From: Bosea sp. 685
GTDB taxonomy: Bacteria > Pseudomonadota > Alphaproteobacteria > Rhizobiales > Beijerinckiaceae
Direction of reading: 5' to 3'
Assembly (NCBI RefSeq): GCF_031884435.1
Contig: NZ_CP134779.1
Location: 2,046,001 to 2,110,000 of the forward strand
DNA: 64,000 nucleotides
Below, in pieces: positions 52,945 to 60,999 of the stretch (position 1 is its first letter; every line of letters starts with the position of its first letter). Under the pieces are notes generated by a model. It saw only the letters and a program-made list of their open reading frames with translations. It had not been told where the DNA came from and searched no databases. A program made the position numbers and the translations under genes.

Positions 52945-53958
52945 TCAGCCGATCATGCCCCGGCGCTTCAGGAACAGCATCACCGCCCAGGCAGCCACGA
53001 GGCACATCAGGGTGACATAGGTGAAGCCCGCGGCGTCTTCGGCCCAGGGCACGCCCTTGGCGTTGATGCCGAAGAGCCCGGTGATGAAGGTCGCGGGCAG
53101 GAAGACGGCGGTCAGGATCGAGAGCACATAGAGCTGCTCATTCGTGCGGTTCGCCGAGCGGGCGGCGATCTCGTCCTGCAGCAGGCGGGCGCGCTCCTGC
53201 ACGGAATGGACGTCGTGGTGCAAGGTGTCGACCCGCTGCAGCAGGCGCCCGGCGCAGGCCTTCACGGTTTCCGGCGCGGCGCGGCCCGAGCCGGTCTCGG
53301 CGAAGCGCCGGAACAGCAGATGCAGGCCGTTGAGCTGCCGGTGCAAGCGAACGGAGGTGCGCCGCACCGCGCCGACGCGCTGCGGGCCGTCGCGGAGGCG
53401 GTCGCTCAGGACATGGTCCTCGACGCTGTCGATCTCATCGGTGAGGCGGATGACGGCGTCGGTCACGTCGTCGATGATGTATTCGATGATGTGCTCGAAC
53501 AGGGAGACGGGCGAGGCGATGGTCTCGCCCTGCTCCAGGGCCTCGACCGTCATGCGGATCGATTGCAGGGCGCCGCGCCGGCCGGTCAGCAGGAAACGCT
53601 CGCCAATGATCCAGTGCAACGCGCCGACGCTCTCGGATTTGTCGGTCATGTCGCGGATCAGGTCGTGCGAGATGCCCCAGGCGAGCTCGGGCGAATGGTC
53701 GAGGCGCTGATGATTGTCATGCGACAGGAACATCGCCTGCGCCGGCACTGGCAAGGCGGGCTGCTCGGCGAGCCAGGCCGCTATGCGGGTGTGGACGAGA
53801 TCGAGATGGATCCAGACGAAGCCGGTGGCCGGCGAGGCGAGGCCGGGGAGTTCGTCGCGCGGGATCAGGCCGGGCTTTCCAGCCTCGTCGAAGCGATAGG
53901 CCCAGACGATGCCGGAGCCGGATTGAAGGTCGGCATGGGTGGCCAATGCGATGTTCAT
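52945..53958 (-). CDS. zntB: CorA/ZntB-family cation transporter
   Basis: The protein (337 residues from this ATG) has a long N-terminal cytosolic domain and two C-terminal membrane helices. The loop GLFGINAKGVPW carries the GxN signature as GIN, typical of ZntB rather than CorA (GMN). It likely transports zinc. The start is uncertain: in-frame ATG 53973 and GTG 53994 are also possible. Confidence 0.85.
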   Translation of the reverse strand: MNIALATHADLQSGSGIVWAYRFDEAGKPGLIPRDELPGLASPATGFVWIHLDLVHTRIAAWLAEQPALPVPAQAMFLSHDNHQRLDHSPELAWGISHDLIRDMTDKSESVGALHWIIGERFLLTGRRGALQSIRMTVEALEQGETIASPVSLFEHIIEYIIDDVTDAVIRLTDEIDSVEDHVLSDRLRDGPQRVGAVRRTSVRLHRQLNGLHLLFRRFAETGSGRAAPETVKACAGRLLQRVDTLHHDVHSVQERARLLQDEIAARSANRTNEQLYVLSILTAVFLPATFITGLFGINAKGVPWAEDAAGFTYVTLMCLVAAWAVMLFLKRRGMIG

Positions 53959-54041
53959 GCGGGCCTGCCCCATCCAATTGCTCTTGAAATACACCGGCGC
54001 CGCAGGCGTTGCCGCCGCGGCGCCGGCCTTACGCTTGGCCT

Positions 54042-55670
54042 TCAGAACACCTGACGCAACACCACGAACAACGTGCCGGAGATCAGGATGGCGCAGGGCA
54101 GGGTCAGCACCCAGGCCATCAGCATGTTGCGCACGGTCGACATCTGCAGGCCGGACTTGTTGGCCGCCATCGTGCCGGCGACGCCCGAGGACAGGATGTG
54201 CGTGGTCGAGACCGGCAGGCCGTAGACGTCGGCGGCCGCGATCGTGGCGGCGGCGACGAGCTCGGCGGAGGCTCCCTGGGCATAGGTCAGGTGCTGCTTA
54301 CCGATTTTCTCGCCGACGGTGACGACGATGCGCTTCCAGCCGACCATGGTGCCGAGCCCGAGAGCCAGCGCCACCACGACCTTGACCCAGAACGGAATGA
54401 ACCGGGTCGCGTCGTCGAGCGAGGCCTTGTAGGCGGTCATGACCTTGAGGTCCTCGGCCGTGAAGATCTTCTCTTCCTTCTTGTCGGCCTTGAAGATGTG
54501 CTTCATCGCCTCGGAGGCGAGATACATGTCGTTGCGGGCGTTGCCGACGATCGCGGCCGGGTATTTGGAGGGGTGGCCATAGGTCTCGATCTGCTTGACG
54601 ATCTCCTTGTTCAGCGCCGAGAGCGCCGGGAAGGTCGAGTCGTCGATCGTCCGATCAGAGACATAGCGCGTCACGTTCTGGCGCGGATCGCCGATGATCG
54701 AATAGCCCAGCGCCTTCTGGTCGATGACGGCGCTGGCGGCGATGGCGGTCTTGCGGAAGGTGTCGATATCTCCGGCCGGGATGGCGCGGTTCAGCGCATA
54801 GGCCGTGGGCGCGCAGCCGATCAGGATCAGCATGATCAGGCCCATGCCCTTCTGGCCGTCATTTGAGCCATGGGCGAAGGAGACGCCGGTGCAGGTCGCG
54901 ATCAGAACGGCGCGGATCCAGAGCGGCGGCGGCTTGTTGCCCTTCGGCTCGGCATAGAGCTCGGGGCTTTTCACCAGGATCTTCAGCGTCAGGAAAACGA
55001 GCGCCGCGGCGATGAAGCCGAAAACCGGCGAGATCAGCAGCGACTGGCCGATCTCGATCGCCTTGGACCAGTCGACGCCTGAGGTGCCGCTGTTCGAATT
55101 GTAGAGCTGGTTGGCGAGGCCGACGCCGATGATCGAGCCGATCAGCGTATGCGAGGACGAAGCCGGCAGGCCGAGCGCCCAGGTGCCGAGATTCCAGATG
55201 ATCGCCGCGATCAGCAGGGCGAAGACCATGGCGAAGCCCGCCCCGGAGCCGACATTGAGGATGAGCTCGACCGGCAGCAGCGAGATGATGCCGAAGGCGA
55301 CCGCGCCGCTAGCCATCATCACGCCGAGGAAGTTGAAGAAGCCGGACCAGACGACGGCGACATTGGCCGGCATCGCATGGGTGTAGATCACGGTCGCGAC
55401 CGCGTTGGCGGTGTCGTGGAAACCGTTGACGAACTCGAAGCCGAGCGCGATCAGCATGGCCACGCCGAGCAGGATGAAGGGCAGCCAGGTCGTGGCCGGC
55501 GTGCCGGCCGACGAGATGTCCTGGTAGAGCGAATACGCCATATAGGCGAGGCCGGCGGTCATGATGCCGGCGAAGAAGGCGAGGGCGCTGAGGCTCTTGG
55601 GAGCTTCCAGCTTCGGTTTTCCGGCATCGGGAGCGTGGCCCGTGCCGTTGTCCAGCGTCATACTCGTCAT
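54042..55670 (-). CDS. Inorganic phosphate transporter, Pit family
   Basis: The 542-residue membrane protein has about ten hydrophobic segments, the Pit N-terminal signature EFVNGFHDTANAVATVIYT and the C-terminal repeat with YGLPVSTTHILSSGVAG. A long cytosolic loop (about residues 300-410) separates the two halves. Low-affinity phosphate uptake is expected. The usual DUF47/PhoU-like partner gene is not adjacent. Confidence 0.9.
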   Translation of the reverse strand: MTSMTLDNGTGHAPDAGKPKLEAPKSLSALAFFAGIMTAGLAYMAYSLYQDISSAGTPATTWLPFILLGVAMLIALGFEFVNGFHDTANAVATVIYTHAMPANVAVVWSGFFNFLGVMMASGAVAFGIISLLPVELILNVGSGAGFAMVFALLIAAIIWNLGTWALGLPASSSHTLIGSIIGVGLANQLYNSNSGTSGVDWSKAIEIGQSLLISPVFGFIAAALVFLTLKILVKSPELYAEPKGNKPPPLWIRAVLIATCTGVSFAHGSNDGQKGMGLIMLILIGCAPTAYALNRAIPAGDIDTFRKTAIAASAVIDQKALGYSIIGDPRQNVTRYVSDRTIDDSTFPALSALNKEIVKQIETYGHPSKYPAAIVGNARNDMYLASEAMKHIFKADKKEEKIFTAEDLKVMTAYKASLDDATRFIPFWVKVVVALALGLGTMVGWKRIVVTVGEKIGKQHLTYAQGASAELVAAATIAAADVYGLPVSTTHILSSGVAGTMAANKSGLQMSTVRNMLMAWVLTLPCAILISGTLFVVLRQVF

Positions 55671-55760
55671 CGTACTGCTCCCCGGAGCCCTGTTAAGGTT
55701 CGGGTAACCTGTTCGATTTCGCTGACGGTCTGATGACGGCCTCTCGCGGCTGCGAGAGGC

Positions 55761-56726
55761 TCAATCGCGCATGATCGCGCCCGTGCTGCCCACGTCGCGC
55801 GTCACGGCCGTGCGTTGCGGCACGCGCGCAGGCGGGAGCAGCCTGAACGGCGCCGCGCCTGCCGCCTTGGGCGCATTCGCGCCGGCAGGGCGCGCGGGCT
55901 GCTTGGAGCTGGCGACCTTCGGCTCGCCGCCATGCCATTTGCGCGCGCCGATGTCATAGCGCCCCTGGCGCCAGGCGGCGAATTCCTGCTCGGTGCCGAA
56001 GAAGGCGTTGCGATCGACATCGCCGGAGATGCCGGGGACCTGGCCCGTGGTGGTGAATTGCCAGAACTCCCATTTCTCGCGGTTGTAGCGATGCTTCAGC
56101 GGCGCGGCGGTCGAGCGCAGCCAATAGGGGTAGTCGTTGAACTCGCCCTCGAGCACGTCCTCATGGAAGTTGATGTCGGTGTAGATGATCGGCTTCTTGC
56201 CGGTATGGGCCTGCAGCGCCACCAGCATCTCGCGGATCTTGGCAAGGGCCTGGTCGCGCGAGATCTTGCGGGTGCATTGCGAGCCGTTCTGCCATTCGAC
56301 ATCGAGCACGGGCGGCAGCGCATCGGCATCGCGCGGGATGTGTTTTTTCAACCAGCGCACCTGGTCCTTCGCCGCGCGGCACCACCAGACGAAATGATAG
56401 GCGCCGCGCGGGATGCCGTGCTTCTTCGCCTCGGCCCAGTTGCGCTTGAAGCTGGGGTCGAGATGGTCGCCCCCCTCGGTCGCCTTGATGAAGGCGAAGC
56501 GGGTGTCGGCATCCTTGACCTTGGCCCAGTCGATCTCGCCCTGCCAGCGCGAGATGTCGATGCCCTGGATCGCCTTGCGCCGCGCGTCACGCACGCCAAG
56601 ATGGGGATCGCTGTCGCCCTTCTTCGGATAGAGCGCGGCGGCGGGCACGGTCTCGCAGGTGAGCAGGCCGAGCAGGCTGAGCACACTGAAGAGGGTTCGT
56701 CCGAAAATCGTCGCTCGCGCGGGCAT
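55761..56726 (-). CDS. GH25 lysozyme-like muramidase, paralogue 1
   Basis: The 321-residue protein (start at 56726, six nt after GGAG) has an N-terminal hydrophobic signal and a GH25 domain: GIDISRWQGEIDW (D57), KATEGGDHLDP, GAYHFVWWCR, and PPVLDVEWQ (E144) with the acidic residues of the active site. A Pro/Ala-rich tail of about 60 residues follows. It would cleave peptidoglycan. The second copy at 57704-58693 is closely similar over the domain. Confidence 0.88.
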   Translation of the reverse strand: MPARATIFGRTLFSVLSLLGLLTCETVPAAALYPKKGDSDPHLGVRDARRKAIQGIDISRWQGEIDWAKVKDADTRFAFIKATEGGDHLDPSFKRNWAEAKKHGIPRGAYHFVWWCRAAKDQVRWLKKHIPRDADALPPVLDVEWQNGSQCTRKISRDQALAKIREMLVALQAHTGKKPIIYTDINFHEDVLEGEFNDYPYWLRSTAAPLKHRYNREKWEFWQFTTTGQVPGISGDVDRNAFFGTEQEFAAWRQGRYDIGARKWHGGEPKVASSKQPARPAGANAPKAAGAAPFRLLPPARVPQRTAVTRDVGSTGAIMRD

Positions 56727-56737
56727 CCACTTCTCCA

Positions 56738-56848
56738 TTAGAGCCTTGCGCGAAAAAGCGGGTACCGGTTTTTCGCAAGAGCAATGCTCTCAACTTTTAG
56801 AAGCGATCACGTCGCATTCGGACGGTTCCGTCCGAATGCGACGTGATC
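56738..56848. repeat. Family B repeat plus perfect 21-bp hairpin
   Basis: GCGAAAAAGCGGGTACCGG-TTTTTCGC (from about 56750) is followed by a perfect 21-bp inverted repeat with a 2-nt loop (56805-56825 and 56828-56848, beginning GATCACGTCGC). No gene lies in this gap. Confidence 0.8.
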
Positions 56849-56947
56849 TAGCCTTTCCAGATGAGAGCGACGTGGTTAAGGCCCGGTTAGAACTTGCTCG
56901 CATCCGAATGGCTTGTTTCAGCTTTGGTTAACCGGGGAGGAGCGGCG

Positions 56948-57682
56948 GTGGAGCCGGAGCCAGGCAAGCAGGCGACGACGGGGTTGCGCAGGGCGTTGGC
57001 CTATGGCGTCCACGTCTTCACGGCGCTGGGCGCGGCGCTCGGGCTGCTCTCGCTGCAGGCCGTGATCGCGGGCGATCTGGCCCAGGCCTTCGGCTGGTTG
57101 GCGGTGGCGCTGCTGGTCGATGCGCTCGACGGGCCGCTGGCGCGCAGGCTCAAGGTCAAGGAGCTGGCCCGGCGCTATGACGGCGCGCAGCTCGACCTCG
57201 TCGTCGATTTCATCACCTATGTTTTCGTCCCAGCCGCGATGCTGCTGCGCGCCGATGTGATGACGCAGCCCTGGGGGCTGCTCTGCGGCATCGTCGTCAC
57301 GCTGACGAGCGCGCTCTATTTCGCCGATACCGGCATGAAGACCGATGATTGGTGGTTCCGCGGCTTTCCGGCGGTGTGGAACATCGTGGTGTTCTACATC
57401 GTCGCCTTCGCGCCGCCGGCCTGGCTCGCGCTTGCGGTGGTCCTGGTCGCGACGGTGCTGATGTTTGCGCCGGTCGTCTTCGTCCATCCGGTCAGGGTGC
57501 GGCGCTGGCGCGGGCTGACGCTCTCGATCCTGGCTCTCTGGGCCGGGGCTGCCTTATGGACGCTCTGGCGGGAGATGCGCCCGGACCTGCCGGCGAAAGG
57601 CGTCCTCTTGGTCGCGGTCGCCTATTTCGTCCTGCTCGGCCTGGGCCGCGCCTGGGAAAGACGTTTCCGCTCCCGAGTCTGA
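56948..57682 (+). CDS. pcsA: Phosphatidylcholine synthase (CDP-alcohol phosphatidyltransferase)
   Basis: The 244-residue membrane protein has the CDP-alcohol phosphotransferase pattern DALDGPLARRL...GAQLDLVVDFITY and the PcsA-like MKTDDWWFRGFPAVWN. It would condense CDP-diacylglycerol with choline. The GTG at 56948, seven nt after GGAGG, is preferred to an ATG at 56894 that gives a non-conserved extension. About eight membrane helices are seen. It lies between two GH25 genes on the opposite strand. Confidence 0.87.
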   Translation: MEPEPGKQATTGLRRALAYGVHVFTALGAALGLLSLQAVIAGDLAQAFGWLAVALLVDALDGPLARRLKVKELARRYDGAQLDLVVDFITYVFVPAAMLLRADVMTQPWGLLCGIVVTLTSALYFADTGMKTDDWWFRGFPAVWNIVVFYIVAFAPPAWLALAVVLVATVLMFAPVVFVHPVRVRRWRGLTLSILALWAGAALWTLWREMRPDLPAKGVLLVAVAYFVLLGLGRAWERRFRSRV

Positions 57683-57703
57683 CGGCGCGGCGAAAACGCC
57701 CCG

Positions 57704-58693
57704 TCAGCTGCGCTTGCCGGCGCTCCGGCCGATGTGAAGCGAGGAGGGCACCGGCTCGATCGCGCCAGGCACGGTCGCGACGGGCGCGTCTTCAGGCTCG
57801 ACCGGTTCCGGCACTGGCGGCTGGAGCGAGCGAGCAGGTGCGGGCGGCTCGTTGACGATGCTCGGGCTCGGCTGCGCCGGCGACTGGCGGCGCTTGGCCC
57901 AGGTGCGCGTGCCGATATCGAACTCGCCGTTGATCCAGCCGATGAACTGCTCTTCGCTGCCGAAGAAGGCGTTGCGGTCGACATCGCCCCTGATGCCCGG
58001 CACGCGGCCCGTGGTGGTGAACTGCCAGAATGCCCAGGGCCGGTTGGCATAGCGCGTCTCGGGCAGGGCGGCCGTCGAGCGGATCCAGTAGGGGTAGTCG
58101 TTGAACTCACCTTCCAGCACGTCCTTGTGGAAGGTGATGTCGGTGTAGATCACCGGCTTCTTGCCGGTGAGCTGCTCCAGCTCGGTCAGCATGAGCTGGA
58201 TCTTCTCCAGCGCCAGCGAGCGGTCGATCTTCTGCGGGCAGGTCTTGGAATGGCCGTTCCATTCGACATCGAGCACCGGCGGCAGCGCGTCGGGGTCGTT
58301 GGGAATCTGCTGCTTGAACCAGATCGCCTGCTCATGGGCCGGGCGGCACCAATAGACGAAATGATAGGCGCCGCGGCGCACACCGGCCCGGCGCGCCGCA
58401 TCCCAGTTGCGCTGGAAGGCCGGGTCGACATGGTCGCCGCCTTCGGTCGCCTTCATGTAGACGAAGCGGGTCCCGGCGCCCTTCACCGCAGCCCAGTCGA
58501 TCTCGCCCTGCCAGCGCGAGATGTCGATGCCCTGCACGGCATAGCGATGCGCGGCGGCGACGCCCGGATGAGGCCGGTTGTCGCCCTTGAGCGGGTAGTT
58601 GCCCTCCATCGCGACGCAGCCGCCCAGCACCGCGAGTGCGGCTGCGACGAGCAGGGAGATGGGTTTGCGGCTGAGCATGCGGTGCGGGATCAT
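57704..58693 (-). CDS. GH25 lysozyme-like lipoprotein, paralogue 2
   Basis: The 329-residue protein has a lipobox (VLGGC, Cys26), then GIDISRWQGEIDW (D57), KATEGGDHVDP, GAYHFVYWCR and PPVLDVEWNG (E144). Same domain layout as paralogue 1, but lipid-anchored and with a Pro/Glu-rich tail. It is convergent with pcsA. Role is probably peptidoglycan remodelling. Confidence 0.88.
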   Translation of the reverse strand: MIPHRMLSRKPISLLVAAALAVLGGCVAMEGNYPLKGDNRPHPGVAAAHRYAVQGIDISRWQGEIDWAAVKGAGTRFVYMKATEGGDHVDPAFQRNWDAARRAGVRRGAYHFVYWCRPAHEQAIWFKQQIPNDPDALPPVLDVEWNGHSKTCPQKIDRSLALEKIQLMLTELEQLTGKKPVIYTDITFHKDVLEGEFNDYPYWIRSTAALPETRYANRPWAFWQFTTTGRVPGIRGDVDRNAFFGSEEQFIGWINGEFDIGTRTWAKRRQSPAQPSPSIVNEPPAPARSLQPPVPEPVEPEDAPVATVPGAIEPVPSSLHIGRSAGKRS

Positions 58694-58760
58694 CTCTCTG
58701 AAAATTGAGGAGAAAGCTTGACGCCCGGTTTACGTTACCGGTTTTTCTGCACTTTCGCCT

Positions 58761-58887
58761 AGAGCCGGATGATTTCAGACGGGGTCACTTCGTGATCCCG
58801 TCTGAAATCTGAATCCGTCTCTCATCAAGGAGTTAGAGTAGGATCAATGCGAAAAACCGGTGCCCACTTTTTCGCATCCTGCTCTAG
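58761..58887. repeat. Palindromic repeat cluster, family B
   Basis: GAGCCGGATGATTTCAGACG begins a hairpin whose right half contains GATCCCGTCTGAAATC. AGTAGGATCAATGCGAAAAA and CCGGTGCCCACTTTTTCGCATCCTGCTC follow. The same block order is at 38257-38385. It fills the 274-nt gap before the WYL gene. Confidence 0.8.
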
Positions 58888-58967
58888 GCTTGTGGGGGCA
58901 TTCCGAATTGATCATGGCCGCAGCCAGTCACAACGCTGACGACGGGCTGGTTTGACCATCGGCCGGA

Positions 58968-59693
58968 TCATTGGTGTCGCTGGCCAGAGCTGAAGGAACC
59001 TGGCTGGCCGCGAGCGTCAGCCTGTGTTGCGCGCCATTCTCTAAGCATAACCGCGCGCCTGCGCGGGTAGCGCTCGTCCAACTCCGTCAGGTCCAGCAAT
59101 CGATCTGTCCGGAAATGCCTGAAGTCGTCTCTGCTTTCACACCAGGCGACCAAAATTCTCGACTCCTGGAAGTAGCCCAATGCGAACGGCCATATCGTCC
59201 GCTCGGAGGCGTTCCCATCTCCATCAAGATAGGAAATCCGGACCTTGTGCTCCCGGCGGATCGCGGCGCGCACGGTCTCAAGATCAACGACCTCGTCGTC
59301 GCTGATCACTCTTGGGCCAACAAGCAGTGTCGTGTTCTCAAGCTCATCCCTCAGGTCATCGGGCAAGACCGCTGAGATTTTGGCAAGCGCATTGGCCGCC
59401 AACTGCGTCATGGGCTCATCGGCCAGCTTGGCCACCCAGCGGAAGCCCAACATCAGTGCTTCCAGCTCGCCTTGGGAGAACATCAGGGGTGGCAGCATGA
59501 AGCCGGGACGCAGGACATAGCCGACGCCGGGCTCTCCCTCGATATCCGCCCCCTGCGCCTGCAACGTGACGATGTCCCGATAGAGCGTGCGAATGCTGAT
59601 GCCGAGTTCCTGAGCCAGCACGGCGCCGCTGACCGGACGGCGGTGACGCCGAAGAACTTGCAGGAGAGACAGCAGTCGTTCGGATCGGGCCAT
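58968..59693 (-). CDS. WYL-domain transcriptional regulator (YafY type)
   Basis: The 241-residue protein has an HTH_11 N-terminus (SERLLSLLQVLRRHRRPVSGAVLAQELGISIRTLYRDI) and a C-terminal WYL-like domain (RISYLDGDGNASERTIWPFALGYF...LVAWCESRDDFRHFRTDR). WYL proteins often sense nucleic acids or metabolites. It diverges from the VOC gene, with a dyad between them. Confidence 0.88.
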   Translation of the reverse strand: MARSERLLSLLQVLRRHRRPVSGAVLAQELGISIRTLYRDIVTLQAQGADIEGEPGVGYVLRPGFMLPPLMFSQGELEALMLGFRWVAKLADEPMTQLAANALAKISAVLPDDLRDELENTTLLVGPRVISDDEVVDLETVRAAIRREHKVRISYLDGDGNASERTIWPFALGYFQESRILVAWCESRDDFRHFRTDRLLDLTELDERYPRRRAVMLREWRATQADARGQPGSFSSGQRHQ

Positions 59694-59697
59694 GATT

Positions 59698-59724
59698 CAA
59701 CACTGCCGTTTTTTGGCAGCGTTG
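59698..59724. promoter_or_regulatory. Dyad operator candidate between WYL regulator and VOC gene
   Basis: CAACACTGCC (59698-59707) and GGCAGCGTTG (59715-59724) form 10-bp arms with one mismatch around a gtttttt spacer. It starts 4 nt upstream of the WYL start codon, which suggests a shared autoregulatory site. Confidence 0.6.
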
Positions 59725-59766
59725 TCTCGTATGGTCGTTTCACAACCAAATGAAGGACGATCTCTC

Positions 59767-60135
59767 ATGACGACGCCAAACCTCCTCCTCCTCTACGTCG
59801 CGGACCCTATCCGTAGCGGCAGCTTCTATGAAAAGCTGCTCGGACAGCCGCCCGTGGCGTCGTTCCCGACCTATGTGGCGTTCCGGTTCGACAGCGGCCT
59901 CAATCTCGGCCTGTGGTCAACCAGTGCGGCAAATTTCGTATCGTCTGGAACCGGTCATCGCTCGGAGTTGGCCGTCACGGTCGATGACGACGAGGCTGTA
60001 GACAGGCTTTGCGAGACTTGGCGCACTGCCGGCATCGCTATCGAGCAGGAACCGATGACATCTGTCTTCGGGCGCACTTTCGTTGCTCTGGATCCCGACG
60101 GTCACCGCCTGCGCGTCTGCACACCGGACAAATAA
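59767..60135 (+). CDS. VOC-family (glyoxalase/bleomycin-resistance-like) protein
   Basis: The 122-residue protein has the beta-alpha-beta-beta-beta layout: LLLLYVADPIRSGSFYEKLLG at the N-terminus and DPDGHRLRVCTP at the C-terminus. AAGGACG lies upstream of ATG 59767; the upstream in-frame ATG at 59692 overlaps the regulator and is rejected. Substrate unknown. Confidence 0.82.
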   Translation: MTTPNLLLLYVADPIRSGSFYEKLLGQPPVASFPTYVAFRFDSGLNLGLWSTSAANFVSSGTGHRSELAVTVDDDEAVDRLCETWRTAGIAIEQEPMTSVFGRTFVALDPDGHRLRVCTPDK

Positions 60136-60185
60136 GGACAGCCGCTGACCGCGACAGGGTGTCGGGGATCGGCTGGCTTAGCCTA

Positions 60186-60999
60186 GGGCTTGTGGGGATT
60201 CATCGAGAATTGATGACGGCAGCAGAGAGGTAGATCATTGCTGAGAAGCTTTGGTCGGTTTTGTCGGCGCGCATGGCGACGCGCTTGAACTCCTTGAGCT
60301 TGCAAAAGAAGTTTTCGATGAGATGGCGCCATTTGTAGAGTTCGCGGTCGAGCGGCAGCGGCTTGGTGCGGCGCGGGTGCTGCGAGATGACAACCTTGGC
60401 GCCGCGCTTATTGAGATCGGCGACGATGACGTTGCTGTCGAACGCCTTGTCGGCGATCAGGCCGCCAAAATCGATACCCTCGATCAGTGGCTCGACGCCC
60501 ACCGTATCGAAGCGATGGCCAGGCAGGAGTTGGAAGCGCACAAGGTTGCCGAGCGCATCGGTGAGCGCGAGGATCTTGGTGGTCATGCCGCCTTTGGAGC
60601 GGCCGATGGCCTGGCTTTGAGTCCCCCTTTTGCGCCCTGTCCGTGGCGGTGGACCTTCACGATCGTGGCGTCGACCATGGCATATTCCATATCGGGCTCT
60701 TCCGAGCAGGCGTCGAAGAGGCGTTTGAAGACATCGGCGGCGCGCCAGTCGCGGAACCGTCGAAACGCCGTGCTCCAATTCCCAAAATGGGCCGGCAGAT
60801 CACGCCACGGACTGCCCGTGCGCGCGATCCACAGCACCGCCTCGACGAAACGCCGGTTATCACCTCCGCTACGCCCAGGATCAGTCGGCTTACCCAGGCA
60901 ATGCGGTTCCATCTTCGCCCATTGGGCGTCCGTCAAAACAGAGCGATCCATCCAAAGCTTGAATCACATGCAAACCGTCTTGTGAATCCCCACGAGCCC
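60186..60999. mobile_element. IS5-family insertion sequence (IS427 group), 814 bp
   Basis: The 17-bp terminal inverted repeats GGGCTTGTGGGGATTCA (60186-60202) and TGAATCCCCACGAGCCC (60983-60999) differ at one base. A TA dinucleotide flanks each side, as expected for a target duplication. The transposase is on the minus strand and split in two frames, typical of the group. It inserted immediately after mgtE. Confidence 0.9.
60200..60951 (-). CDS. IS5-family transposase, two frames joined by -1 frameshift
   Basis: The first frame (60951 down to 60583) starts MDRSVLTDAQWAKMEPHCLG and has the DUF4096-like N-terminus and the first catalytic Asp in EYAMVDATIVKVHRHG. The second frame (to 60200) carries GRSKGGMTTKILALTDALGN, GGLIADKAFDSN (second Asp) and the ENFFCKLKEFKRVAMRADK segment with the glutamate. 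They overlap around AAAAGGGGG (minus strand, 60623-60631), where a -1 shift joins them. It appears intact if frameshifting occurs. Confidence 0.85.
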
